A stretch of 64,000 nt of DNA, from positions 22,058,834 to 22,122,833 of the forward strand of contig NC_079907.1 of NCBI RefSeq assembly GCF_024868665.1, in the 5' to 3' direction. The notes under the pieces were generated by a model. That model worked only from the letters and a program-made list of their open reading frames with translations, did no database searches and was not told the DNA's origin. Within the stretch, counting starts at the first letter, position 1; every line of letters begins with the position of its first letter. Below, piece after piece: positions 1 to 12,261 of this stretch. The position numbers were made by a program, and so were the translations under genes. The DNA is from Triplophysa rosa (taxonomy: Eukaryota > Chordata > Actinopteri > Cypriniformes > Nemacheilidae).

Positions 1-210
1 ATGGGAGTGCTGTGTTTTTAAAAATACATTTATTTCACACGCAGAGCCGGGCTTTTTTTCATCACCAAAGAATTGATTTTTTTGGTCAAACGCTGTAGTT
101 TTGAGCTGCTTAAAAATGCTGTGTAGGAAGCCCAGTCGACCTCCATCCAAGATACACAGGAGTCTCTGTAAATATTTTGCAGTTTAGTGTGCCTGTGGCA
201 TTAGTCTTGG

Positions 211-625
211 GACAATTACATTTATGCATTTGGCAGACGCTTTTATCCAAAGCGACTTACGTTGCATCAGGGGCGGACTGGCCATCTGGATGTTTTCCCG
301 GTGGGCCGCTAACGTATGGGGCCGTAACGGACACGATTGCCGCTATCGTATGGGGCCGTAACGGAGGTGTTGGCCGCTTAGACGGACGTATTATAAATGC
401 AAATGCACGCAACGCGAATGCAAAAGACACGTATGCCACCCCCCCGACAGATTCGGTGGAGGGCCGATGCGGAACTAAAAATGCCAGGGCCGATTTTTCT
501 TCCCAGTCCAGCCCTGCATTGCATTGTACTATACATTTGTTTCTGACTATGTGCAATCCCCTGGGATCAAACCCATGACCTTTCCATTGCTAGTGCCATG
601 CTCTAACCACTGAGCCACAGGAAAG
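211..625 (-). repeat. tRNA-derived SINE with V-SINE-like tail, split by a DNA transposon
   Basis: Read on the minus strand, the right part (about 525-625) is a tRNA-like head: a GTGGCTCAGTGGTTAGAGC-type A box followed by a GGTTTGATCC-type B box. The left part (211-259) is the conserved tail with the CGCTTTGGATAAAAGCG core that recurs in teleost V-SINE-type elements. The two parts are separated by a 249-bp insertion at 268-516. The head resembles a tRNA but cannot fold as a mature tRNA, so this is a retroposon and not a tRNA gene. Confidence 0.8.
268..516. mobile_element. hAT-like non-autonomous element inserted in the SINE
   Basis: The ends are CAGGGGCGGACTGG on the left and, read inward from the right, CAGGGCTGGACTGG. 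They are flanked by 8-bp duplications differing at one base (CGTTGCAT at 260-267, CATTGCAT at 517-524). CAG-type termini with an 8-bp duplication are typical of hAT transposons. The interior has no transposase. It contains a twice-repeated GTATGGGGCCGTAACGGA block. A truncated relative lies inverted at 49175-49341. Confidence 0.75.
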
Positions 626-1234
626 CTATGTACATGCCAGCAATACTGTGAATAAGTAGCTCTTTTTATGATAATGCTTATTCCCTGTTTTTGATGCGTT
701 GTTTAAAATAGCAAAAACCTTTTTAACATTTTTGAAAAAATTTAGTTAAGGGCGCTTGCTATTACCATGCCCTGTATGAATCACGTAGGCGCCATTCATA
801 TTTCGTCTTTTGCGTGCGCAAGATTGTTAAATGTCGACGAGCAACAAGCGCGCTCAAATAGAGACCAACGTGCTCGCAGCATGTACGACCAGGATCTTCG
901 CGGCAAGCTCGACTCATGGTTTCTTAGCACTGGCAAACGCCACAACAGTGCAAGCTCCCAAGCGCTTTGATAAAAGATATTTATTCACCCTAGAACTACC
1001 CCTGGTGTAAGTTAAAACAGCCCCGAAGCCCCTAAAATCATTTAACCTCTAAAAGTATCAGCACCGTGTCTACAAGGGTGGCACTGTGTGGCAGCTGCCC
1101 CCCTAAAATTAGCTTTGCCACCTCAGTTTTCACACTAACGCTGACCCTACAGTCACGACTTGGGTAATAATGTACTGTCCAAACAGTTTTTGGATTAGGT
1201 TTATGGAGGGCATCACTTCAAAATCTATCTGAAC
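626..1234. other. Unassigned non-coding DNA
   Basis: No convincing coding or RNA feature is seen. From about 1064 a segment with GGGTGGCAC-type sequence resembles the start of a DNA element whose other end may be near 3475. The match is weak and no firm target duplication could be fixed. Confidence 0.4.
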
Positions 1235-3318
1235 CAGTGGCGTGAAAATAAACTACTATTACTGCAACGTATGCATTAACAAGTGTAATTTTAAAGTGTC
1301 TAAACAGGTGCCGTAATGATTTATTAAATATAAGTTCAAACTAAAATAGGGAGAAAAAAAATACTATATAATTGAAAATAAATATTGTTAACTTCTATTT
1401 TACTGAACAAATCGGTAAGAATCAAGAAGGCAATCATGTTGAATTTGTGTTACATTTTGTTAATATTTTATGGCTGTATTATATAGATGTTAACTGTCAT
1501 GAAATCTTGGACTTGGACGTTTAACTTGGATGCATTTTCCCAAAACATGCAACTTGACAGCATTAAGAACTTTCAGAAATTCACCTTCCATTAAAGGTCG
1601 ATATTTTCACCTAGAATTAATATGCCAATTTGCCAAAATTAAGACATCCCGAAAATACTATAGAATCCTGACCAAAACGCAATAGAAAATGTACTTCTTT
1701 ATACTGGTGTCTACTGGTACAGTATGTGATGGATTCTATTGGTGGGGTGTTATCTGGCAGATTAATCCTATTGGAATAATGCCCAAAAACACACTAAAGA
1801 AAGGAATTTTGTAATGATTTCCATGGAAAACTGGTTCATAGTGATATTTTAATGGAAACCATTAAAATGTCTGTGGTGGTTTCTATTGTTTTTTCAGCAG
1901 GGATATTAACATTAACAAAAAAAAAAACATTGTTACACTACAGAAGCTGCATGGCATTTGTTTATTTACACTTGGGTTAAACTGTTTACAGAAATAGTAC
2001 AAAGAACGTTCCATATCATTAAAACGGTGAATGACTCTCATTATAATCAATGAAATTGACTACTACATTGTGACTACTACTACGTGACAATCGCGCCTCT
2101 GATTGGCTATTACTTATTCATCTCAACAGATCCGTCTCTCACTGGTTGTAATGCTAAACCCAGCAAAAACGCGCCAGCTCATGCAGATCTACATATAATG
2201 CTGTAATCGACTTTTTTCGTTCATTTTCACACTTCATTTCAGTCGCGACAGTTAGTAACACAAGTAATATAGTAGTTAATAATATTAGTAATATATTTTA
2301 TAAATCTGGGAGTCCATTTGGATAGTGCTCTGAAGTTCGACTATCAGGTCAGCTCTGTGGTCAAATCTAGTTTCTTTCATCTAAGAGCACTGGCAAAGGT
2401 AAAGTCTTTTCTGTCCTTTAAGAACTTCGAGAGGGCTATTCATGCCCTCATTACTTCAAGGCTTGACTACTGTAACGCACTTCATATAGGGATAAACCAA
2501 GGATTAGACTTCAGATGGTTCAAAATGGAGCGGCCAGACTCCTGACTGGGGTTAAAAAATATGAACACATCACACCGACGTTAATGTCTTTACACTGGTT
2601 GCCGATTCACTGCAGGATTGATTTTAAAGTCCTCTTAATGGTTTATAAAGATCTGAATGGCTTGGCACCTTCATATCTTACTGATCTTCTGGTGGAATAT
2701 GACCCAGGGAAGTCCCTGAGATCATCAAATCAAGGATTAGTGGTGCCAAGAACAAAACTAAAATATAAAGGAGACCGAGCATTTGCAGTAGCCGCGCCAA
2801 AACTGTGGCATAGCATGCCGGTTTCTATCAGGACTGCCAGAACTGTAGGTACTTTTAAATCAAAACTGAAGTCGTATCTGTTTGAAATAACTTATATCAA
2901 ATGACATCTGATCTATCATTGTATGTTTTGTTTTATCTTATTTTAAGTATTTAACCGGTCTGATTGTATTGATTAATTGTACAGCACATTGGTCAACAGC
3001 TGTTGTTTTAAATAGTGCTTTTATAAATAAAATGACATTGACATTGTTTAATTGAGATGAGCATGGGGAGTTTCTTCCCCATTTATCATACCGTTGGGCG
3101 CATTTTTGTTCTTTGCCTCAACTAATTTCCGATCTTGCCTGTAACTAATACTTAAAAAAAGCACACTGGGACATTGAATTACCTTGAATTGATTGACCAT
3201 AACCTGCACGTTGCCACATTAGCTACAACAGTATGGCAAATACATTTCTTCTGTGCTACCTGCAGTTGCTGTTGCTATGGCTTGAGCCCCCCCGGCACCT
3301 CCCCTGTGCACGCCACTG
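1235..3318. mobile_element. 2.1-kb hAT-like element with perfect 8-bp target duplication
   Basis: It begins CAGTGGCGTG and ends CACGCCACTG, and is flanked on both sides by the identical 8-mer ATCTGAAC (1227-1234 and 3319-3326). This is the expected hAT insertion signature. No transposase reading frame is recognisable. Its central part is occupied by an L2-type LINE fragment (2303-3046), so the element is non-autonomous or has been hollowed out. Confidence 0.75.
2303..3046 (+). pseudogene. L2/CR1-type LINE, 3' end of ORF2 (broken)
   Basis: Translation gives the C-terminal part of a non-LTR retrotransposon polymerase. From about 2306 it reads NLGVHLDSALKF, then SRLDYCNA, then, after a frame change near 2500-2515, a frame with HITPTLMSLHWLP, LNGLAPSYL and FKSKLKSYLF ending at 2904. 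These blocks are typical of the region after the reverse transcriptase in fish L2-like LINEs. A short 3' UTR ends in a repeated TGACATTGACATTG tail. The copy is 5'-truncated, frameshifted and lies inside a hAT-like element. It cannot make a working protein. Confidence 0.85.
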
Positions 3319-6300
3319 ATCTGAACCAGATCCAAACCAGACTCAAAATCAATAATACTTCTAATCCAGACAACGCAACTACAAAAATGATGATTTACTA
3401 AATGTTTAGGTATTGCCACCCCTCATTGTGATCTTGTCCCCCTTTGCCACCCCACGTATAAAATCCTGGACGTGCCACTAATCAGCAATAGTATAAGTGA
3501 TGCTCGACTTATGAAAGTGCTTAAAAATACATGTGAAATGTCTTACATACTATTCCCTGTAAATTACATTTTGCCTTGTGTAAACGCTCTATCAGTCTAT
3601 ATACTATCTGTAAACCCGAGTCTATTCTCTCAACATTTCTGCAGTCTACTTGGCAACAGGTTAATCCCAGTAAATACAACCATCTAGCAGATTACTGGAG
3701 CAGGCCGAATCAATCGATGGGAGAGTGGATGACCCAGCAGCAGATCCGAGTGCTCAGAGTTATAGTGCTTAAGGCTCTGGGGCCACACGGGCTATTGGGG
3801 ACGTCAGAGGGCCCGATATTGTGTTTGTCATGAGGAGCTAAACCAGGCAAAGAGACTTAACTGATTGCAATCTGAAAGAGCAGAAACTGAGAGGGCAGAC
3901 AAACAAGAGTTTACAAACGGCCAATGTAGCGCTGTGGACCGCTGGAGTGTTTGTTTGTGTATGCTGAGGATGACGACGGACAGGAAGGCGAAAGAGTGAG
4001 ATGGACAAAGGTGCCGTAGCAATGAGACATCACAAATGCGATCAGATTTGTTTCTCCTAGACAACAAGATTACATTAAGAGCAAATGAAAATATGTGGGT
4101 TTATCTTGAGGAAAAAGTGCATCTTATGTGTCTCCTTTGAGACCGAGCTAAATATGTAATGAAGGTACACCAGTAGTGAGAAGATTTGCATGCATTAAGA
4201 AAATGATTATTTGACAAAGGTCAAAATAAATGAGAAGAAGCATTCTTATCCGGATGGGATTAGATTTGTTAGAGGATGCCAGAGTCAGTCAAAAACAATA
4301 AAAGAAAAAAAATGTGCTGTACATCTGCAAAACACAAATCTGCTCCGAGAAGGCTAAGCTCTTCTGAATAAAGCTAAATAATGCAACCAATGACTGATAT
4401 TTCACTAGGAACTTGAGCATTCCTTGTCAAACTCCCAAGTTAAGCTACATGTCTACTCTGTCAATTACATACATCATAGTCCACTTGAACTGCAGAAGTC
4501 ATTTTTTTCTGAGAAATTCATTTGACATGAACCAGAGGTGCATTGTGGGTATCCGCAAGCCACTGAGTGTTGATAGTTTATTGTGATGCATCTGAAATGC
4601 CATGGTTTCAGACACCACTACAAACTGGCTGTTACCTCAAATAGTGCGATATAGAGTAGCTGGGGGAATTTGGACACGGCCTATGTCAACGATTTCTGTT
4701 TTCTTTGATGTTTTAGAAGAATCTGAATCAAGACAGATTTCTGGGATTTTTTACTCAACAGAAATATCTGAGACCTAAGAGACTTTATTCAACAGTACCC
4801 TTTTCTAGGAGAGAGTCTGGTCTTTTGGTCTTTTCTATTAGACCAGACAGTGAGCGGTCAAACAAGCGGACAATTAAAACAAATGCATTTCTAACAATAG
4901 CAAGCGTCCATCTGCTGAGAGAAAAGTCCTCTTTGACAGGTCATAGACTCTGATTGCCCACGCCTCGCCTCTCAGATAATTTACACTGCAGTTTCCACAG
5001 CCACAAACACGGCTGAGGTTTGGCACAGAAGGCCAACCGTAACACAAGCTCTTCCATTCTCTCTTTCCCCCTCTCTCTCTCACATACACGTTCATTCACA
5101 CACAATTTCGACATGAATTACATTCTTCTCACACACACTCTTTCACACTGAAGACTTCCGAGCCAAGGAGAGTTATGCCCTTTCCTTTTCATCTATCTAT
5201 CTATATCTACATTACGATCATGCTTGAAGACAGGCGTGCAAAAGAACAGCCCCAGATGGGTCATGCAATTTCACAACATCATTGATATTTATTTACTTTG
5301 TCTTGGAGAATTAGGTCACTTGAAATATATAATCTCCCATAATTTTAGCCAAACACAAAGTTTTATAAAACATATATACTGTATATACTTGTACATACCG
5401 ATAAAATGTGTAAAAAAATGATAAATGAGAGAAACAAATATAAGTCAAATATTAATTAAGTGTTGTAAGACAAGGTGGTCAAATATACAGTATTACAATA
5501 CAATATACAAATCTACAGGTCTTTCTGAAGTACAGAGTATAGACTTAACTCAATAATTGCCCACATGTCTTACTGATAAGGAACTGCTTTCTCTGTGAAC
5601 AGCATTCTTCGAATGCTTGGTGAGCTTTAATGTAAACGCATTTATTTATGTCAGCAAGCATCTTTATTGCGCATCTAACATCCAGCCTGTGTGCATTATA
5701 TCTTGCAATGTGAACGCTGTGTAATAATAGAGCAGTCACTCTTTACTGTGTCATTCATAATAATTAAACGGCAATATTGACAAGACTAAAATCGCTTACT
5801 GCTCAAGGATGGATAACTTTTGTAGGAATATTAAACTGTAATAGCTGGGTATTAAAAAACTCTTTCCTCTATTGCTTGTAATGGGTTTCTTCATTCTTCA
5901 ATATATTACTGGTTGTTGTTTACTTTTTCGTAAAGCAGGCTAATATTTACGCAGACTGCGTTGCATTGTTTTCCATTTATTATTTATCAGCGTTATTGAA
6001 CTTTTAAATAGCATAAAAGAGTTCAATAGAACGTAGACTTCTGTTTGGTCTTCGTAATGGCTTTACATGGTGGTCTGCATTTATTTTACTTTACACGGCC
6101 AAGAAAAATGCGAATAAACGCATAAAAAGTGAATAAACAAAGCTGAAGTAAGCTACGAAAAGGAGGTATAATGGCTGCTTCTCCACTTGATTGTGACACC
6201 AGGTTTTTACTTGACATGACTTTTATGGTGCTTTTTGATGCTTTTATGAAGCTATTTTTGTCTGTTTGCTTACCACAGAAAAAACGAAAGTTTGGAATGA

Positions 6301-7139
6301 CATGAAGAGTAGTTGATTTTTCATTTTTGGGGCACTAACCTTGTATTGTAACCTTTATTCTTCTTCTCCAAAGCACGTTCATTTTTTGTATAAAATGTGT
6401 TACGGAAATACATAAAGTACTTTTCTTTTCACCGACTCTGTCACATAATGAGATGCCTAATTTTGACAGGCAAGCACAGTGAAACTGAAATTAGAACAAG
6501 ATTATTGTGCGAACGTAAGCGATCGCTATGGAGCACTTTCAGCATCTAGAGATGTCATACAGAGAGATGTGCTGACTCCAAAGTGCAGTGTATCTGTCAC
6601 AATCTGTACACCATTTGAGAATTTCCCCCAAAAAGTTTTTCACCTTTAAAAACGTCTGGACAGACTTCTGGTCATGGTAAATGTCGAGCATTGTACTTCT
6701 GCCTGGAGCTCATTGGTAACTGCCAAGAGTTCCCAACAACGGTCAGAAAAAAGGCTGCACACTGGGATGGGTATTGCTAAGATTATGATCGTATTACTAC
6801 TCTTCCCAATACTGCTCGCCAATCCAATACTTTAACAATATTCCGATCCGTCTTTGTTGATATTTTTACCAAGATAAAGAAAAAAAGGTTGAAATTACAA
6901 AATTCTAATGATCTAAAATGTAAAATAAATTTATACAGGTTTGGAACAACGTGAGGGTGAACAATTCATGACATAATTTTCCTTTTTCACTTTAAGTATA
7001 AATTGAGTCAGAATATTTCTCTTAAATCTGTTTGAAAAAAGTCATACAAGGATGGTCAGAGATGCCTCTAGGCCAAAGATCTTGTAGTATGTGCAGCTCC
7101 TCTGCATTCTATTGTGTAATATGTACTTTATCTGTTGAA
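3319..7139. other. grid1 intron 2 sequence, no gene recognised
   Basis: Open frames here are short, without splice context or recognisable domains. Small features are a TCTA run near 5192-5212, a CT-rich stretch near 5060-5090, and fragments near 6768-6850 and 6930-6990. Those fragments resemble ends of common cyprinid inverted-repeat elements (GATGGGTATTG-type, and GGTTTGGAACAACGTGAGGG-type). The segment 3400-3475 resembles the end of another DNA element. Confidence 0.5.
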
Positions 7140-7226
7140 AAAACAGCATGGTCCTTAGCTAGTTTGAGCTGGTTTAAGATGGTCATGTGCTGGTTTTGGG
7201 TGGTCCTTAGCTGGTTATGAGCTGGA
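7140..7226. repeat. Degenerate AGCTGGT-type short tandem repeat
   Basis: The stretch consists of imperfect reiterations of TTAGCTGGTTTRAGMTGGTC-like units (TTAGCTAGTTTGAGCTGG, TTTAAGATGGTCATG, TTAGCTGGTTATGAGCTGG). Repeats built on this motif are very common in cyprinid genomes. It has no coding value. Confidence 0.6.
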
Positions 7227-10200
7227 CCACGAGGAGAAAAATGTTGTTTCATTTGAGCAGTCTGACAGTATCTTTCTGAGGTTGCAATATACAGTAAGTC
7301 ACCGCACAGGCTAAACTTCAGCTGCTGAATTTACACACCGTGGAGTTGAATAATATTTCAACAGTGTTTGAAGGGCTGTGTGCGTGCTGACAGCGGTGAA
7401 ATCTCCAGCCAACAGAGCACCACATCCACTGAAAATCTGCTACCGCATCAAAAAAGATGACATAAAAAAGAAATAATGATCGGCCGATCAGTGAGAAGTG
7501 TCGCTGCTCAAAGTCAGCAAGTGTTTGAAAAACGACACGAGAGAGGCTTCATCCTAGCTCTTCACAGCAGTCCGAAAGAACAGCCTGTACTCGGCGTGTA
7601 TACAGAAGAACAGAAGCACGCTCTGTTCACATAGGAAGAGGTGAGCCGTACGGCAGGGACGGTGTGAGCCGCATCGATCTCCGAAACGCGCATCCAAACA
7701 AACACACGCGTAAAAACAAAGGAGAGGTGTGCTCGTCCGCTGACATTTGGATGCTCGACGGGGCTGATTTTAAAGGCCAAGCGCAGCAGCTGACCTGGAC
7801 ACTGTGGGTGAGACAGTCCGCTGTGAATCGGCAGTGGACTCAAACTAAAGACCACAGCGAGAGGAAACAATGAGCCAATTATGGAGTTGATATAACAAGA
7901 GGCTGAAGCTAAACTGACTCTGGATCAGTTCTGCGGGACGCAGCCGAGGTCAAAGCTTCACCCCCCGCTGTTATTTGGAATCCTTGAATAAAAGCTTATT
8001 TATTAATCTGATAATACATATAAAAATGAATAGTGTGGTTTGATAATTGAGATACAAGGTCTTGATGAAAAGCAGATTAGAACCATATTAAGATGTTGAC
8101 AGATACTTATTGTTCCATAGACATCATTCATTATCACAGTTACCCATTAGGGCTTCATATTGGCTGATGGGCATAATTGAATAATATATCAGAAGGGATA
8201 TTTTAACTGTCATCAACAATAACCGTCAGCCGTGAGCCTACAATTTAACCAATATTTCTGACAGACAGAACAGTAGGGTCACGATATAAGTAGACGCAGT
8301 AGAGCAGTAAAGGACAGACCTGTTGTAAAATCTACCTAAAATATGCATCTGAACTGCTTCTATTAGACACCCAGGGCATTTTGTCAGAGTATAACAAACC
8401 GGAGGCAATAAAAGTAACCGTTATTAAGATCACCACTGGCACATTTCACATTAGCTACAAACACCCACTGCGCAGTGCTAGCATACACCCTGTCACTCAG
8501 AGTCGGCCAAACTCCATCCCATGAGTCTCTTTGAGTTAATGAATCTGTCTGAAGCTCTCTACAGTGCACATGCCTGAATGCGTACACATTCCCGCAGGCA
8601 TGCATGTTCGAACACTGCGGGACGGAAGTTAATATAAACAAACCTGTCAAGCAGTGCTGCGATCTAAACACGGCCCATCAGTCCACTAACGTGACAAATC
8701 TTTTGTCAGGTCAGATCTTAATGAAGATGTATTGCACATAAGACTGCAGCGACGTACTGCTACACCTACATCGGATAAAAAATGAAAAGCAAAACATAAT
8801 AGGCAACTGAAGATTCTTTAAACAATGTTTATTCTAAATGCGTAATAGATCACGACAAAGTTATTTGCCTATGTAGACATACATGGATATTTCACTTTTT
8901 AAGGTTGCTGCGAAGGGTCAAAGGTGCAATTAAACTGCCCTATTAAACAAATATAAGTGAACAGATTTATGTACATGCGATTGTATTACATTAGGCATGT
9001 CTGCAAAAGTGTTAACCAAAAAATAAGCCAAATCACTGCTCGGCAAGTATGAAGTTGCACAATTCTTTATGACTTTCATTTTATCAGTCATTCATCTTCT
9101 AAAATGTAAGTGAAGACAACATTATATAGGTCATAATCCAATGAAATCATTTGAGAAATGTAAACATTTCTGGCCCTCCCCAATATGGCAGCAGGTGAAC
9201 CTCTGGATGAATCTGAATGAAAACAAAACGCTGAGAGACTGTTTATTTGTTGAGAAGACATGTGCAAAAGCTTTAATGAAAACACACTGACCGGTAATAA
9301 AGAATAATTCTGGTCATTATAAAATGCTGGAGCCAAAGTCATGAAAATGATTGGCTCCTGTTTCCTCTCAGAACTGTCTGACAGCTGGTGCTCCCAGACA
9401 TCAGGCACCTGCTGTTGATAGCTACCAAACATTAAGTTCTGCGTGATCTAAAAACCGCAAGTCACTTACCCAAAAGCCAACTTCCAATTCCATTGTCACT
9501 TTTAGGAAAACTGGCACAAAATGTCAATTAAGCGCTTTTGATTATATGAGAAGGAATCTTGGCTTTATTCGTAAACTGTTACAGTAATGCGATATTTAGT
9601 TGTTGTTGAGTTTTTCACTTTGATTAAATTTGGATGGAAAGCTGGATAGAAATATAGCTAGTCAAATCTCAGTCCACGGAACTCTCTGTCAACTCTCATT
9701 ACTCGTTTGTATCTTTCCCAAACTATGTAAACATTTAGTAGTTCCAATAACACCTATTATCAGCTTGTTTGCAAATGTGAGGTGTCGTTTATATGTGCAC
9801 TTATAGCCATTTGACAAAACTGAATGAAAATTTCACAAGTAGGCTTTGTATCTCACTGGTGCACTCCACCGGAGAAATGCGGATGCGGAGTTCTTAAAGC
9901 TTACAGGTGGTTAGTCCAGGATCCTTGTGAGTTCATCAGAGATCATCTACTCGGAAGAGGAAACGACACTGTGCGGATACAGCGCGAACCTTATGAATAT
10001 GAAGATCACTAATTGGCGATTTGCATAGAGTGCTTGATAAAATTTTGACTCAATCATTGTGTATTGATTTGTTGTGTCTGAACTGCTTACTAAAAAATCA
10101 TAATTTTTCCTTTCCAGCATTTATTTATTCAAAACACAGAGTTAATAATGTGTTGTGAAATAACAAAAGCCATATGTGCAAATCATTGTGAAAACAAGGA

Positions 10201-10311
10201 ATGAAATATGCATTGACTTATTATTTGTTCTCTGCATGAATTACAGGCCACCAAACACTAATATTTGTAAGCATCAAATTAAAGTATTTCTGGTTGAAAT
10301 GTTGCCTACTG
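7227..10311. other. grid1 intron 2 sequence with a CpG-richer patch
   Basis: No gene is recognised. The interval 7480-7940 has noticeably more CpG and GC than its surroundings (for example GAAACGCGCATCC, CTCGACGGGG, GCCGTACGGC). It might be an intronic regulatory element or an old alternative promoter. The 60-115 codon frames in this interval match nothing I recognise and lack supporting splice sites. Confidence 0.4.
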
Positions 10312-10520
10312 TCTTAAAGGGATAGTTCAGCTAGAAAAGAATATTCTAGCATCATTTACTCACCCGCATGTTGTATTAAATGTATTTCTACCTTTTTTCT
10401 GCAGAACACAAAACAAGATATTTTGAAAGCCCGCACTGACGTCGTCCACAGTATGGACACGAACCCATTGAGACATTTCTTTAAATATCTTCTTTGGTGT
10501 TTCACAGAAGAGACAGGCAG
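10312..10520. mobile_element. Fragment of TTAAAGGGATAGTTCA fold-back element
   Basis: The start TTAAAGGGATAGTTCA, followed by CATCATTTACTCACCCGCATGTTG and then GAACACAAAACAAGATATTTTGAA, is the left arm of a very common cyprinid inverted-repeat element. The right part, ATATCTTCTTTGGTGTTTCACAGAAGA, belongs to the returning arm. The right end is lost. Further scraps of the same family occur near 6935, 38848 and 46198. Confidence 0.75.
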
Positions 10521-12261
10521 GTTTTGAACAATCTAAAGGTACAGTAAATAAACGATGAGAGAATTGTTATTTTGTTACACGCACAAATCACTGCCCATGA
10601 CAGTGGCAATTTACATTTCGTCTGGTTTAGACACAGTCTATGAGCATTGAAAATAGTAATGCTTTCCCCGGGAAACACTTTTAGCAAAAAACATTATCGC
10701 TCTCGATGAACTCGACAGACCTTTGTCAACTCTGCGAGTTTCATATCACATCAACGATACGCTTGTGCAAGTCAATGAAACACAGAGTAAGAAAAATGCA
10801 CACTGGGAAGGCCTTCGGTGGCACCAGGGTTTAGGGAACATAAGTGAACCTCCTGTGGTCCAACTCCTACACCCTGCTCCAATCGCTCTGTTTCTACAAT
10901 AACACAATTAAAGCCAAGCAAATGAGTGTTCATTGGGACAAATGTGCGACTTGGAGGGAAACTCAGCATCGATTTTAAGTTCAGAAGAGATAAATAGTTT
11001 CGCCTGATGCCGGGAAAACTGGGAATCCGGTTTTACTGCCCATGGATTTTCACATTACAGAAACACAGACCCACTAACACGTGAACACGATCACAATCGT
11101 TTTGGTCAAATGAAATACAAATTAAAACGTAACAGATTTGTTTATTACAAGCACAGTTCCTACTCACAGGTAAAGCATGTAGTTTGATTTAGCCGCAAAC
11201 TGTAAAAATAATGTGATCAATAAGTCATGCAACTTATCACTAGTCAAGAACAGGAAGTGATGATATAGTTGAATAAAAACATATGAAATACAGGAAAAAC
11301 CCTCAAAAGGGATAATGACCAGTCAAAATACAAGACATAACACAATTACACTATTTTGGGTCAGTTGTTGAATATCAGGTTGATTTGGTAAAAAACAACA
11401 ACTTTTGAATAAAATATGCTGGGCATTCCTCTGACAGAACGAAACGATTTGCTATTCGCTGAGGCTGCCTTACAGCATTTTCCTAAAACCAGAATTAAAA
11501 AAACAAATTGTGTGTAATTTAATAAATCCCCAGAAGCTCTAATAGTCCATCTTTAGCGTAGGAGTAACACAGCGCCCCCTCTCCTCCTTCATCTCACTTC
11601 CTCCTCATCCTCTATCTCCAAAGACTATAGCCCTCTGACCACACTGCTGTGAGCAAAATCCATTCCACTTCATTATTCCGCATTTGACGTTTTTCAATAA
11701 TGCCATTATTTTTTTTATTTGCTGCTGCTGTTCATTTGGTGGTGCATTGATAATTGGCAGTAATAAAGATGATTTTCAGCCAGCAGAGAGTTTTAATGGC
11801 GAGTTCCAAAAATGTTTTAAATGAGCAATTCACTTTTAAAATGTAAGTGTTGTAAGTCAAATAGTGCAGCATGGATGTGGGACCTGCTTCTGAGAGAATA
11901 TAAATCAATGCCTGACAGTCAAGTCCATCGTAAAACACTGAGCTTTGGTCAGAATAAAACAAAAATGCTATTTGTAATATCAATATGCCAAGATTAGATT
12001 CAGTTTTTTATGAAAATGAAAACGGATAGAAACTATTTAATTTGAAGTTGAAGTCATTTATGTATACATAATATAACATTGTGATGAACTCTAAACATTC
12101 AACATTACGTCTTTCCAAGCCTCGTGTCTTAAAGTACTTGAACTAGAAGTCAAAGACAACGTTTCATCTATTTACAGTCGTATGTGTGGGTGTGCTGATT
12201 TTTTTCATAATATTTTAAGAAAGCCATGGGTGTCTGTGATACAGAAGTAAAGTCATCATAT
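10521..12261. other. grid1 intron 2 sequence, no gene recognised
   Basis: No coding exon, RNA gene or clear repeat was identified. A pyrimidine-rich run (11571-11615) is present without an associated exon. Confidence 0.45.

Noticed and set aside
177..578. 133-codon plus-strand frame
   Set aside because: It runs across a SINE and the hAT-like element inserted in it, so it is a chance frame.
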